Notes: generated by a model not told the origin, from the letters alone. 64,000 nt of DNA from Megalobrama amblycephala (GCF_018812025.1 NC_063049.1:4216917-4280916); one strand, 5' to 3'. Positions 36,201 through 47,229 are shown, numbered from the stretch's first letter. Numbers and translations are program-made.

Positions 36201-37097
36201 AAAGCAAGCCTTAATGTTCACATGAGAAGTCACACTGGAGAGAAGCCTCACACTTGCCAACAGTGTGGAAATGCTTTCAGACAAAAACGAAACCTTGAAG
36301 TCCACATGAGAGTTCACACTGGAGAGAAGCCTTACACCTGCCAACAGTGTGGAAAGGGTTTCAGTCAAAAACAAAACCTTGAAATCCACATGAGAGTTCA
36401 CACTGGAGAGAAGCCTTACACCTGCCAACAGTGTGGAAAGAACTTTAGCCAAAAAGAAAACTTCAATGTCCACATGAGAGTTCACACTGGAGAGAAGCCT
36501 TACACCTGCCAACAGTGTGGAAAGAGTTTCAGTCGAAAACGAAACCTTGAAGTCCACATGAGAATTCACACTGGAAAAAAACAATTCACCTGCCAACAGT
36601 GTGGAAACAGTTTCACTCAAAAAGCAAGCCTTTATGTTCACATGAGAAGTCACACTGGAGAGAAGCCTTACACCTGCCAGCAGTGTGGAAAGAGTTTCAG
36701 ACAAAAACGAAACCTTGAAGTCCACATGAGAGTTCACACTGGAGAGAAGCCTTACACCTGCCAACAATGTGGAACCAGTTTTACTTACAAATCAAGCCTT
36801 AATGTCCACATGAGAGTTCACACTGGAGAAAACCCATTCACCTGCCAACAATGTGGAAAGAACTTTAGCCGAAAAGAAAACTTCAATGTCCACATGAGAG
36901 TTCACACTGAAGAGAAGCCTTACACCTGCCAACAGTGTGGAAATACTTTCAGACAAAAACAAAACCTTGAAGTCCACATGAGAGTTCACGCTGGAGAGAA
37001 GCCTTACACCTGCAACGTGTGTGGGAAGAGCTTCCCACGAAAAGGAAATCTACAGGTTCACATGAGATTTCACACAGTAGAGAAGCCGTTCACTTGA
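30286..37097 (+). CDS. C2H2 zinc-finger protein, 13 fingers
   Basis: Exon 1 (30286-30370; Kozak AAGATGG; begins MAFIKEENEEIKIEEVFSV) ends phase 1 at CAG|GTTAG. Exon 2 (35830-37097) starts after TTGCTTTAG and restores Asp, giving 450 residues. The N-terminal 84 residues are acidic with no KRAB or SCAN box, as in the large fish zinc-finger family. From about residue 85 there are 13 tandem C2H2 fingers (TCQQCGxxFxxKxxLxVHMRxH) with TGEKP linkers, presumably a nuclear sequence-specific DNA-binding protein. Fingers 2-6 resemble 7-11, indicating duplication of a five-finger, 420-base block. The frame stops at TGA (37095-37097), where two bases seem lost, cutting off further fingers. The 5.5 kb intron holds DIRS, LTR/gag and Rex1-like insertions. 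Confidence 0.85.
30655..30945 (+). mobile_element. DIRS/Ngaro-type reverse transcriptase fragment (copy A)
   Basis: Reads YQYTVLSF, MDVSISTLRQMGVRILKYLD, WWLLAQPKEE, LLSDLESLGFRI and, after a stop, SFLGAVLD: the palm and thumb region of tyrosine-recombinase (DIRS1/Ngaro) reverse transcriptase. The catalytic YLDD is mutated to YLDN. The same fragment is present in copy B, so it predates the duplication. Confidence 0.65.
31072..31500. mobile_element. Fragment of fish DNA transposon, inverted end
   Basis: Begins TTAAAGGTCCCCTAGAAC and continues as the opposite terminus of the same element family seen at 29699, in reverse orientation. One end only; not present at the matching place in copy B. 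Confidence 0.5.
32686..32976 (+). repeat. 5' LTR of a retrotransposon in the zinc-finger intron (291 bp)
   Basis: Starts TGTTACATG and ends ACCGTAACA (TG...CA), with a TATA-like GTGTATAAG near 32826 and an AGTAAAG run before U5. Copy B reads straight through at this place (GGGCATGGGTAC at about 57323), so this is an insertion specific to copy A. No matching 3' LTR was found. A primer-binding site starting with TGG is not evident. Confidence 0.7.
33024..34137 (+). pseudogene. Retrotransposon gag-like ORF fragment
   Basis: Downstream of the LTR, one open frame carries a gag-like block (DRSLEEHLNDFLFLATST, SLCDFLFAGLN, GPRGSFPEYVEWVLVSCGS), a Thr/Ser/Glu-rich middle and a long Pro-rich tail. 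I recognise this as a gag-type product of cyprinid LTR elements by its first block only. No zinc knuckle, protease or polymerase follows; the frame runs into unrelated repeats after about 34137, so pol and the 3' LTR were lost. Confidence 0.6.
34149..34277. repeat. 33-bp direct repeat, 96 bp apart, with inverted copy between
   Basis: AGGAATGAGTATTGGTTAAC and the following CTTGCTCTGCAACT occur at 34149-34181 and again at 34245-34277. Between them GGCTCTAACCAATACTCATC is an inverted partial copy that could form a hairpin with either repeat. Confidence 0.85.
34355..35228 (+). mobile_element. Rex1/Babar-like LINE, 5' truncated
   Basis: The single open frame carries the RT end and thumb: LFSLYTNDC, KLLKFVDDTTLIGLIQDGDE (catalytic FVDD), LNTLKTVEMIVDFRR, SFRFLGTTIF, FYSAIIESILCTSITVWF. 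The 3' end AATAAAGCTCTTTCTGA is typical of fish Rex1. The frame is open for over 200 codons, suggesting a fairly recent insertion. It lies in the zinc-finger intron. Confidence 0.78.
35229..35829. other. 3' part of zinc-finger intron 1
   Basis: No gene. Contains at 35455-35660 an inverted, diverged copy of 32330-32540. The acceptor TTGCTTTAG lies at 35821-35829. Confidence 0.6.
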
Positions 37098-37310
37098 TCA
37101 GTGTGGAAAGAGCTTCACAGACAGTAAATGCCTTAGGAAACATGAAATAACTCACACCAGAGAGGAGCTTTGTATGTGTCTTCACTGTGGAATGACATGC
37201 TTAAGCAATGCAAGACTTGATTCACATAAGAAGTCACACTGGAGAGAAGCCTTTCACATGTCTTCAGTGTGATGTGAGTTTCACATATGAAAAAGACTTC
37301 AAACAGTCGG
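37098..37310 (+). pseudogene. Decayed continuation of the zinc-finger array
   Basis: Beyond the TGA the sequence still encodes finger-like blocks in shifted frames: QCGKSFTDSKCLRKHEITH, CLHCGMTCLSNARLDSHK, then in another frame SHTGEKPFTCLQCDVSFTY. At least two frameshifts are needed to read through (a two-base loss at about 37096 and another near 37230). The similarity stops near 37310. Confidence 0.75.
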
Positions 37311-37497
37311 GAGTGGAGCCTGGCCCATCACGGTTCTTGTTGTGGCAAATTCGATGTCTCTGTGTCCCTTCAGTTCTGGTCTCGAAATAAAACTTGCAGA
37401 GTCGAAGTTTCAGGTCTCAGAAGTATTTAACTTTATTGTCAAGTAACAAAGTGAGATGCCAGTTCCACATCTGAATCTCTCTTAGCTTGATCACATT

Positions 37498-40400
37498 TTA
37501 TTTTTTTTTTATTTTTTTTTTATTCTGTTTTTTTTACAAGGATTTTACATGTGTATATAACAGACAAAATGAACAATAAACATAGGGTGTACATATTACA
37601 GGGTTACACTGATACAGTTACAGGAAAAGCATTGAATCACACCAAATCTGGTCTTCTATGCAGAATATAAACTCTCCATTTCTCCCACATGTTTCAAAAT
37701 AGACTTTTTGAAGCCTTTTCTGAAAAGTAATCCTCTCCATGTTAAACGTTGCATATACAATATGATGCCAGTCATCTAATGTTGGGGGATTTGGAATCAA
37801 CCATTTCTTTGTGATAGCTTTCCGTGCTGCTAAACTCAACATACCAAATATACGTTTGGTCTCTTTATTCGTGTCTACTGTGTACAAAAAGCCAAATAAT
37901 AGTTTGTCCCAATTAACTGTCATTTGCATTTTGAAGATTGAGCACAACTCAGCCTGGATTGTAGTCCAGAAATTCTTTAACAGTGGGCATGACCAAAACA
38001 AGTGAAAATGGCTCACCCCCTGGACCCCGCAGTTTCTCCAACAACTTGAGGTGCCCATGTAATGAGAGCTTTGTGCGGGAGTAATAAAATATCTGCACAG
38101 GCTCTTCCATCCAGAACACCTCCATGAATGTGAACTGGTGATTTTCCATTGAAATTCACAGTGTTTTAACCAAATGTCATCAGATATTGAGAGATTTGAA
38201 TCCCTTTCCCATTTTTGTTTAATACTAACCGTATTTTTATTTTTAACCTCTTGGAGGTCCTTGTAAATCCTCGAAATCAATTTTAGACCAGGCTCAGATT
38301 CATAAGCCTTGATGAAAATCTTAAGAATAGGTAAATCAAAGACATTTTTCTCTCATCATGAAACCTTGTATGTGATGACGGGCTTGCAAAAAATCTAAAA
38401 AAGTCATTGTTATCTAGCTGATATTGTCTCTTGATTGACTGAAAGTCTCTTATAGACCCTTTACTGAAAAATACACTATAGGACGTTATGCCTAGCCCAG
38501 GCCAGCCTTTATATGTTCCATCTAATTTATTGGGTAAAAAATCAGGATCATGAGCCACCCATCTCAATAATTTAATCTCTTCTTGCCAGTTGTTTTTATT
38601 TCTAAATCTTAACCAAAGTTTTAAGGGTAAAGAAATCCACTGATTGACTCTTTCGATCTGCTCCTTAATTAATTTTTTGTCTCCAAGTATAGATTGAATT
38701 GGACGATCACTAGACATGTTTAATTCTATTTCTTTCCATCTAGCATGGTAATCTATGTTGCACCAACATATCAGGATCCTCAACTGGGCTGATGTGTAAT
38801 AGTCTTTAAAACAGGGCAGAGACAGACCCCCTTATCCTTTGCTAATTGAAGGGTTTGAAGTTTTAACCTGGACTGTTTACCCTGCCAAACAAATTTTGAG
38901 ATTAATTTGTCCCAGTCTTTGAACTGCTTGTCGGTAATAGCGATTGGAAGTGTTTGAAACAAATATAGCAGCCTTGGCAAAATATTCATTTTAACCGTAT
39001 CAATGCGTGATTCAAAGTTCAAAATTGGAAGTAAATCCCATCTCCTAATATCCTTATTTATTTTCTGGCATAGGGGCTTCAGGTTTACATCATAAAGTTT
39101 TGATAAATCTTTTGGTATATTCACCCCTAGATATTTTATATAATCCAAGTCCCAATTTAACTGAAATTTAGAGGATACTATCTGACTGGGCTTGTAATTA
39201 AAACAAAGTATCTGAGTTTTAGGAATATTGATTTTGTATCCATAAACAGCGCTAAATGAATCCAAATTAGATAATAGGTTAAATAAAGAGGAATCTGGAT
39301 TTGTCAGGTAAATTAAAACGTCATCTGCGAAGAGCGAGATTTTATGTTCTTGACCAAACATCTTTACTCCTGTGATATTACTGTTCTGAATAACTCCTTG
39401 GCTTAAAGCCTCAATAAAAATAGCGAAGCATAACTGACTTATTGAACACCCCTGCCTCGCTCCTCTTTCTAATTCAAATGGTTTTGAGAGAGCTCCATTG
39501 ACTTTAATTCTCGCTTTTGGAGATTTATATAGGGCTTGAATTATTTCTATGAATGATTGGTGGAATCCGAATTTTTCTAATACTTTGTACAAGAATGTCC
39601 AATTAACCCAATCAAATGCCTTTTCTGCATCGAGGCTTATCAATAACATCTTACTTACATGATCAATTATATGCAATGTTCGATGAATATTATCCTGTGT
39701 CTGTCGCTGTTTAATAAAACCGGTTTGATCTAAGCTTACTATCTGAGGGAGAATATTTTCAAGTCTTTTAGAAATAATATGTGTAAATATTTTATAATCT
39801 TGATTAAGCACACTAATAGGGCGATAGCTTCCACACTCCAAACTATCCCTTCCATCTTTAGCTAACACGGAAATAGATGCTTCATTCCATGAGGGAGGTA
39901 TTATTCCAGTTATCAAGACATAATTAAAAGAGGTTTTCAAAATCGGAATCAAGAGATCTTTCATCTCCTTATACCATTCCGAGGGGAAGCCGTCTGGCCC
40001 TGGTGCTTTATTAGATTTAGAGTTTGAAATCGCTTTTTTAATTTCCAATTCTGTTATTTCTGAGGTCAAAAATTTGTTCTGGTCTTCACTTACTTTGGGC
40101 AAAATTGTTTTATCGAGAAAATCTGACATACATTTTTCATCCACTTTGGGTTGAGCATACAATTGACTGTAAAATAACAAAAAGGCCTGTTGGAGAGTGT
40201 CCAATTTACAAACTATATTATTTGTTTGGGGGTCTCTTATTTTGTGAATGGTATTTTCTAATTCTTGTTTCTTTAATTTATAAGCCAATAGTCTGGATGC
40301 TTTGCCTCCAGCTTCGTAGTAACTCTGCCTTAAAAATGTCGTTTTTTTTCTTTATTTCACTTGACAGAATTTGATTAATTTCATTCTTTTTTTTTTTTAT

Positions 40401-41253
40401 TCATTTCTATTTTCAAGTTTGTATTCAAAGTAATTTTGTGTCTATCTTCCAGCACCTTCAACTGAGCCTGTAGTCTCTTTAAATGTTCATTCCTTTTCTT
40501 TTTCAAAATAGCGCTATATCCAATAATCTTCCCCCTTAAAACCGATTTTAGCGCATCCCACAGAATTATAGGAGAAACTTCCCCATTATCATTTTCATCC
40601 ATATAATTTTTTATATCCTCTCTAATTTGTTCCCTCATAGGATGTAAAATACTTGTATTCAGCCTCCAAGAGGTGTCTCTTTTTTCTTCACTTAGAATTG
40701 TTTCCAAATATACTGGGGTATGATCCGACAAGTCCATTACTCCTATTTTACAATTTAACACTCTATGAAAATCTTTCTGAAACATAAAAAAATAATCAAG
40801 TCTGCAATAGCAAGAATGTGGGTGAGAGAAAAAAGTAAAGTCCCTTTTTGACGGATTCACTTCTCTCCAAACATCCTGAAGCCCCAATTCTTTCATCATT
40901 AACTTCACTTTTTTGTTGTTCTATTTTGCCTAAATATGCGAGGATTAGATGAATCTAAGGAGGGATTAAGTCTAATGTTCAAATCTCCCACCAGGATCAA
41001 AGTGCCTTCTGCCTCCACCGTAATCAATTCAAAGATATGTTTGTAAAATTTCCACTCCGAAACGGGTGGGGCATAAACATTAATAATCGTAACCATGGTT
41101 CCCTGTAGAAATCCTTTAATCTAAACAAATCTACCCTCTCGATCTCTTATTTCTTGTATACACTCAAAATGTAGCTTATTAGATATTAATGTTACCACCC
41201 CTCTTTTAGAACATTGAGAGCATGAAGATGAGAATTGCTTAAATCTCCATTTC
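37498..41253 (-). mobile_element. L1/Tx1-like LINE, 5' truncated
   Basis: Oriented right to left, ending at an A-rich tail (T-rich at 37498-37536 on the plus strand) after an AT-rich 3' UTR. It carries one decayed ORF2 (37618-41250). The 5' end is cut at about 41254, where a MITE begins. The sequence lies directly beyond the zinc-finger exon and shortly after the end of its decayed array. Confidence 0.82.
37618..41250 (-). pseudogene. L1-like ORF2: endonuclease, RT, C-terminal domain
   Basis: From the right: endonuclease (KRGVVTLISNK, VTIINVYAPPVSEW, LILVGDLNIRLNPSLD, LDYFFMF, VMDLSDHTPVYLE), then RT (SNSKSNKAPGPDGFPSEWYK, SYRPISVLNQDYKIF, LDQTGFIKQRQTQDNIHRTL, LISLDAEKAFDWVNW, RGARQGCSISQLCFAIFIEA, catalytic FADDVLIYL near 39340) and a C-terminal region (WKSLCRYFITP, SHFHLFWSCPLLKNFW). 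Frameshifts or stops fall near 38780, 38281, 40290-40380 and 40905-40920. RT motif spacing is normal, and the long open RT block (502 codons) shows moderate decay only. Confidence 0.85.
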
Positions 41254-41585
41254 TTAAAGGTGGTAAAGAGGATGTTTTGTTTTATACATTTTTGCAATAT
41301 TACTTGAAACTGTCTTTACTAAGTGATAAAAGGTGATATTAGGTGCACTGAAAGGAATATTATTAATATACATCTGTGCACGAGGTAGGGCCTTAAAAAC
41401 ATCAGCCAAGATTGGCCCTCTGGCTTGTCAATCACTGCCATTGTGAGAGGCGTGCGCGGATTGGCCCTCTGGCTTGTCAATTACTGCCATGACGTTCCTT
41501 GTGAGAGACGCGCGGCTGCACGCTCCAGTAACTTTCCACACTCTACAGGCGCCGCATGCAATGTTTTTGTCACTTTCCCATGTAC
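41254..41585. mobile_element. MITE half, family of 54715-55231
   Basis: Begins TTAAAGGTGGTAAAGAGGAT and runs as the reverse complement of the right half of the element at 54715-55231, including GTGCACGAGGTAGGGCC and GCGCGGCTGC-like blocks. It diverges after about 41585, so only one terminus is present. Confidence 0.7.
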
Positions 41586-42285
41586 TCCCCGACGTTTCTA
41601 CCTTAGTCATTTCACTAATATAATTGCAGGTGTTGCTTATGTAATAGACATTTTTCTTAGTAAGGGTGACCAACTTCTAGCTACTGTATGTAGGAACCGT
41701 GGACGAACCAGACAAATGAATTATTCAGATGATTCTTTCAAAACATAATTCCAGAAACCCAAACTCAGTCTACAGGAAAACTATTTGTGACAAACCAAAT
41801 GGTCACCAAGAAGATGATAAAGGGTCTTTGATCTCCAGATCAAAAGAGACAGAGAGGCAATGCAGGCCTCTTTTTGTTTCTCTGAGTGACCTAACTTTAC
41901 AGAAAAACCCACAAAGACTGTTTCTACAACTAAAACTGCTCCAAACAATTTGAAATGGACTTATCAAACATCTTTTAACTGCATACATTTTATATCATGT
42001 CCACACATAATACCTGTAACCAGTTATGCTTTAGAACACCCACAATTCATGTAAATGTGATAACTTTGAATGGTTGAATGAAAGCAATTAGTGTACAGCT
42101 TTGGCCAATACTGAGCCGGCATTCGGATGTAAACACAGAGGCCTTCACTGTGCTTACTGTGTCACCTGCATAAAGAGAACGACAGAGAAGACAGGAGATT
42201 GTTGAATAAAGAATACATTTTTGTTTTGTTTTTGCACACAAAATGTATTCTCCCCTTAGAAAAAAACTTGCAATAGTTTTAGTTT
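41586..42285. other. Non-coding stretch with a short dispersed repeat
   Basis: No gene. About 41690-41760 (GTAGGAACCGTGGACG ... TTCTTTCAAAACATAATTCC) recurs at about 43470-43540. Nothing else recognised. Confidence 0.5.
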
Positions 42286-42970
42286 TAGGTGGCTTTCACA
42301 CTGGCAGTTTAGTTCAAAAGGGGGTGCGGTTCGCATGAAAATTCGCTAATGTGAAAGCTGTCATGCAAACCCGGTCCTGAACCCGAGACTACACGAAGGA
42401 GGTGGCCTGAGTTCGGTTGCACTCAAACTGTGCCGCGGTTCTCATGAATGCAAAAGCAACTTACTCGGGTGCGCGCTTGTTCAGGAAGTACAGTAACCTC
42501 TGCATGTGTTTTTGCAGATTGTAATGTATTTAGTGAAATAAAACACACGTAAGAGATGATAGTGTTGATGATTTATCTTGGATTCGAGTAGGAGTAAGCC
42601 TGCAGTGTATTCGTGTTTTGCGAGTGCAATCAGAGCGGCAAATGAATGGAAATCAGCTGTCTCCTCAAAATAGGCTGCTTACAAGCAGCGGAAAACTGTG
42701 TACATGCGACGCACATACAGTTAACTCAACTGTCGTTTACTCAACTGCACATAATAGCACCACATTAATAAAAAAACAGTTTATTGAACCGCATTCTGTT
42801 TTCTGTCATGCATCTTGCACATCTGTGATGACGTAAGATGAACACAAACGCACCAGGGTTCGATAGAATCAATTTGAGTGTGAAACCAGACCAACACTGC
42901 GGGGGACACCGGGAACACCCGCGCCTGGGATTGGACTGTGGCAAACGAATCCAATGTGAAAGCCCTCTTA
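42286..42970. mobile_element. MITE with GGCTTTCACA terminal repeats
   Basis: The left end AGGTGGCTTTCACACTGG and the right end (reverse complement TAAGAGGGCTTTCACATTGG) are inverted and similar, a pattern common in short non-autonomous fish DNA elements. No coding sequence. Target duplication not certain. Confidence 0.6.
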
Positions 42971-43068
42971 CTTGGCTTGAAATGCAGATCAAACTAAATA
43001 ACTGCAATTTTGCTACAACAATGTACTGTTAAACACACTGATTTATTCCCTGTAATTTAAAAAAGCTT

Positions 43069-43420
43069 ATACACCAACCAGGCATAACATTATGACCACC
43101 TTCCTAATATTGTGTTGGTCCCCATTTTGCTGCCAAAACAGCCCTGACCCGTCGTGGCATGGACTCCTCTAGACCCCTGAAGGTGTGCTGTGGTATCTGG
43201 ACCAAGATGTTAGCAGCAGATCCTTTAAGTCCTGTAAGTTGCGAGGTGGAGCCTCCATAGATCGGACTTGTTTGTTCAGCACATCCCACAGATGCTCGAT
43301 TGGATTGAGATCTGGGGAATTTGGAGGCCAAGTCAACATCTCAAACTCGTTGTTGTGCTCCTCAAACCATTCCTGAACCATTTTTGCTTTGTGTCAGGAG
43401 CATTATCCTGTTTAGGTAGA
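43069..43420 (-). mobile_element. Tc1-like transposase C-terminal fragment
   Basis: The minus strand reads MVQEWFEEHNNEFEMLTWPP, then NSPDLNPIEHLWDVLNKQVR (the conserved DDE-domain end of Tc1), then after a frameshift PRRVRAVLAAKWGPTQY. The end near 43070-43100 (CAACCAGGCATAACATTATG) resembles the terminus of this Tc1 family. N-terminal and first catalytic parts are missing. Confidence 0.75.
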
Positions 43421-44263
43421 TGCACTGTGTATTCTGACACCTTTCTGTCAGAACGGAATCTGCTTTTCTCTAGTATGTATTGTAGGAACTGTGGACGGAC
43501 AAATTAATCATTCAGATTCTTTCAAAACCTAATTCCAGAAACCCTCAGAGAATCTAATTTTCGGCTCCAGTCCATCTACAGAACAACCCCTGCTAGGTAC
43601 TTTTATGGTACCAGCCACGTTTACATGTACACTTTTTTTTGTCATTCCGATTAAAATCATTCCAATTGAAAGATTTGATGGACTGTTTACATGAGACACT
43701 ATCTAATCCGATATGTGTTTACGTGTACCGGCGCTTTCAGTCGGAATAACTTGTGACATGCGCTGATTAGCCCATGTCCTGTTTGCCGCCTTTTATTCCT
43801 GTCAACATGGAGTTCATTACTTCTTATGTGTGCTATTTTTGTGTAAAGTGTTGCTCTTAATCAAGCAATAGCATGAATTTGTTACTGCTGGAAGGACTGA
43901 GGAAAAGACGGGCACAGGAAGCTGACCTTTTTGGCGGCTGTACAACTTCTAAATTCTACCTCTCCCTCCTCTGAAAAACAGAAGCGTGTGGATGAAGGTC
44001 CGGAGTAAGGACTGATGGGAGCGGGTTGTATTGCTGGAATTTAGTGACCTGGAATAGAAACTAAACTTTCGCATGAGTCGCCGGTCATTCACACGTTTGT
44101 GTGGACTGGTAGAGGGATTTATGTCCCCAGAAGAAGAGATCATCAAAAGTCCAATTTCCCTAATTATGCGTGTTGCGGTTGTTTTATACAAACTCGGAAG
44201 CTGTGCGGAATACCGTGTTGTGGCAATTCGGTGTTCACAAGCACAGTAAAAAAAATGTTGTGT

Positions 44264-44820
44264 TGTTACATCCATAGGGACATAAGTTACTCTAATCTGT
44301 ATGATGTAACTTGCCATTGTGTTTACTCTCTCTTGCCCCTCCTGTTCTCTCTGCTTGACTGGCTAATGAGTGCCACCTGACTCCTGTTTGAGATCATTAG
44401 CTGGAGTATAAAGGAACCTGCAGAGTGGCAGTCCAGTGAGAGAGGCTGAGGTGTTTCGTCCTTGCAACTGCCATCTTCCAGTCCCAGTGCTGTTGTGTAC
44501 CTAAAGTGTTCCTTGATTGTTTTACCGGTAGTGTGAAGGTAAAGTTGTTAAGAGTGTGAAGGGAGTCAGGGAAATGTCTCTGTACTTTATTTCAATTTCT
44601 TTTGATAGGTCTTCTTAAAACCCTAGTTATGAGGAACTTTTTGTTTATTGTTTTGGCCTTTTCTCCTCCTGAAGCATTAACTTCAGTATCTTCTACCATT
44701 CTGTTAAATAAAATACCTTTGGTTTATTTGCTTAAAACTGGTGTGCTGAGCTTTCTTGTGTACTAGTCCTGGGACTTGGAGACGTCAGTTCTCTCAGCCT
44801 CTCCCCACTATTTTGTTACA
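44264..44820 (+). repeat. Probable solo LTR inside the Harbinger relic
   Basis: About 557 bases interrupt the transposase between STVKKM and VYLFC. They start TGTTACATCC and end TTTTGTTACA. They contain a TATA-like GAGTATAAAGG near 44405 and an AATAAA signal near 44706 ahead of a U5-like tail. This order (U3, R, U5) fits an LTR without internal region. A target duplication was not clear, so borders may be off by some bases; direction inferred from TATA and AATAAA. Confidence 0.55.
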
Positions 44821-45405
44821 CCCCTTTTACCCCTAGCCTTTTCAGAGGGACTTGTGACAGTGTATCTTTTCTGCAACGGGCCGAAACGAGATCTGATACG
44901 GATGCCAGGTGAAGAGGAGGCATCCACAATCGCACAGAGATTTGAGGAAATGCATTTTGTCCCTCAAGTAATGGGTCTTATAGACGGCACCTACATCCCT
45001 ATCCTCCTATCATCTGATGGTTATAAAGATTTCGTCAACAGAAAAGGCTGGCCTTTGTATGTTCTGCATATATCTCACAATAAGAGGTTAAACAGTTTTA
45101 GCTCATTATGTAAGGGTAGAAAAGAAAAAGCTAAAGTTTGAAAGCAACATTCTTGCAATTTTTTTAGTAAAGTAATTCAGGTTTAGAGCATACACACAAC
45201 TGAAGAATAATTTTGCCTTTCTCTGGTCCTCTTTTTAGTGTGTCAGGAACATCGAAGGAGAAGAAGTCAGGCTTCAAATTGTTGGTGACCCTGTCTACCC
45301 CCTCCTAGATTGGCCAATGAAAGGCTTGATCAACTCTCCTAATTTGACCCCAGCACAAGAGTCATTCAATGTGTACCTTAGCTTAGTCCAAGTGGGCATT
45401 GACAT

Positions 45406-46599
45406 CAGTGATGCGCGGGTCAATGTATAAACAACCCGCACCCGACCGACATTTTCAACTAACCCGCCCGCAACTCGGACCGCAGAAAAAAAAAGGAAAA
45501 TATTGTACCTGACCCACTTCCTGACCCGCATTTTTTTTAAAGTAGTAAATGCTCATTGTAGCGTCATTGGGCCATAGACGTAAAAGAACTAGGGGTGCCA
45601 TACGCCCCCCTCCCATACGCCCCCATCAGACTCCCTGGCCAATAATATCCATTAATCCAGCCTGTGGAGGAGAGAAATGTTTCAGGACCTGACGTGGTGC
45701 GCTCAGAGGTGCAGCGGCGAGAGCAGGCAGTTCTTGAGGTGGCCCTTCATTTTCCATTTCAGCTGTCTAGATGCATATTATTGATGAATGCGATGTTTAT
45801 GTTTCGACCCTGCTTGAAGAATTAATCAGCAGGTCAACTGAGAGAAGGCCCGCTTTTGGAAAAGTGTGAAAACCCTTAGGAGCGCAAACTGTTCTTTTTC
45901 TGAATGCTGTATGATATAGCCTAGTGTTATATAATAAAGGTTTGATTTATTCATTTATTTTGTTTCGTTTTCTTAACAATTAAGATGCTGCATGTGTTTA
46001 TCCAGTCTAATCGAAGTGCGCGTCTCTCCCCCGACTTTCCCAACAAAAATCCCGCCCCCTCTCAGAAAATACATAAAACTGACATTACTGAGCTATATGC
46101 GTTTAAAAGTAGCCTATTAAAATGGTACAATGGCATTGCTCAGTTCAACGTGTTGGGAAATCGGGCATTTTGTCCCGCGTCAGCATTTATTCAAAAGTTA
46201 ATAACGCTCAACATTCAAAAGGTAAATAAGGATTTCTCACTTGTAGGCTTAGGCTATTTCGCCACGTGAATGCCCAATTGAAGCTCTCACAAACACAAAA
46301 TGCAGGGATAGAATATGTTAATAAAGTATTTATTAACGCATTTTAGACTAACAAAAACAGGTAGGATAAGCCAAAGACTGAGCTACAATATCCATAAATA
46401 AATGTTCACAAATACCCATGAAAGTAAAACTGAAACCTTTAGTAAGTAAAACTGAAAATTACAAAGGTTTAATTGGCATCTTTATTTCAAACGACCCGAC
46501 CGACCGCGACCCGAATATCATTAAAAATGTTTTTGGATGACTCATAACCGCGGGTGACCGCAGGCACCCGCTCATTTTGGATCAACCCGCGCATCACTG
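45406..46599. mobile_element. hAT-type element in the Harbinger transposase
   Basis: Flanked by a perfect 8-base duplication ATTGACAT (45398-45405 and 46600-46607). Both ends read CAGTGATGCGCGGGT inward. Excision of the element plus one duplication copy rejoins the Harbinger reading (VQVGIDI / DMAFGILNSRW). The 1.2 kb interior has no recognisable transposase, so it is non-autonomous. Confidence 0.93.
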
Positions 46600-46740
46600 A
46601 TTGACATGGCTTTTGGTATCCTTAATTCAAGATGGATGGTGCTTCTTAAGAGGAGCAACTTCCTCTTCACATTCACACCAGCTATGATTGCTACCTGATG
46701 TGCCTTACACAATTTCTGCCGAAAAGAAGCAGATTTCTGT

Positions 46741-47223
46741 AACAGCAATGGTCTGGGTGGAAGAACTCAATGACCCCACAGTAAAGTCAGCCAGTGCACT
46801 ACCAGGAAACTGCCACTGGAAACACTGCAATGGAGACTCTAACTAGATACATGGCCAAACACCTTCTGCTTCATAAAGGGCACCTTTTTAACATATGTAT
46901 GAAACACACCACATATAACACTTAGGCACATATGTTTAATAAAATTCAAAATATTCCAGAATTTTAAATCAGAAATCTTCCATACAAAACAAAAAGGAAA
47001 AAAAAGTGGCAGTGCTGTTTAGTGCAGTAACATTAAGGCATATGTGAAATGACATTCAAAATATTTCTGAATCTCAAATCTTAAAAAAGATTCTTAAAAA
47101 AAAAAAGAACCAAAAATTGACAATGCAGTTTAGTGCAGTACAAAATAATATTTAATTTAAGTTTTTTTTTTTTAACAAAACTGTGCCTACTAAAGTACAA
47201 AATTTGGCATCAGAGAGCCTGTA
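46741..47223. repeat. Diverged tandem pair of about 120 bp, otherwise empty
   Basis: Two adjacent copies (about 46920-47035 and 47036-47145) share AAGGCA-ATATG starts, ATTCAAAATATT and GTTTAGTGCAGTA ends. No gene. Confidence 0.6.
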
Positions 47224-47229
47224 CTAGGA

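Larger units (their letters stand above)
43600..46740 (+). pseudogene. PIF/Harbinger transposase relic (HARBI1-like), split twice
   Basis: The left end resembles Harbinger termini (GCCACGTTTACATG near 43615). Coding remains run on the plus strand in three blocks. 43980-44257: KRVWMKVRSK, FRMSRRSFTRLCGLVEGF, SLIMRVAVVLYKLGSCAEYR. 44851-45080: VYLFCNGPKRDLIRMPGEEE, RFEEMHFVPQVMGLIDGTYI (first catalytic Asp) and SDGYKDFVNRKGWPLYVL. 45238-45405 and 46600-46740: LQIVGDPVYPLLDWPMKGLI, LTPAQESFNVYLSLVQV, then MAFGILNSRWMVLLKRSNF. The first gap is filled by a probable solo LTR, and the last block is split by a hAT element. The second Asp block is missing. Several in-frame stops; clearly dead and old. 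Confidence 0.82.

Noticed and set aside
35958..36767. 269-codon minus-strand open frame over the zinc-finger exon, with a regular LLSSVNSHVDFKV repeat
   Set aside because: It is the antisense shadow of the 84-base finger repeat; its periodicity and motif come from the linker codons. No independent evidence of a gene.
36000..37097. Regularly spaced repeat resembling a CRISPR array
   Set aside because: The 84-base period encodes C2H2 fingers in frame with TGEKP linkers, and the genome is eukaryotic.
37618..38280. Separate host gene suggested by a 220-codon minus-strand ORF
   Set aside because: It is the C-terminal domain of the adjacent L1-like ORF2, in order and orientation with the RT block.
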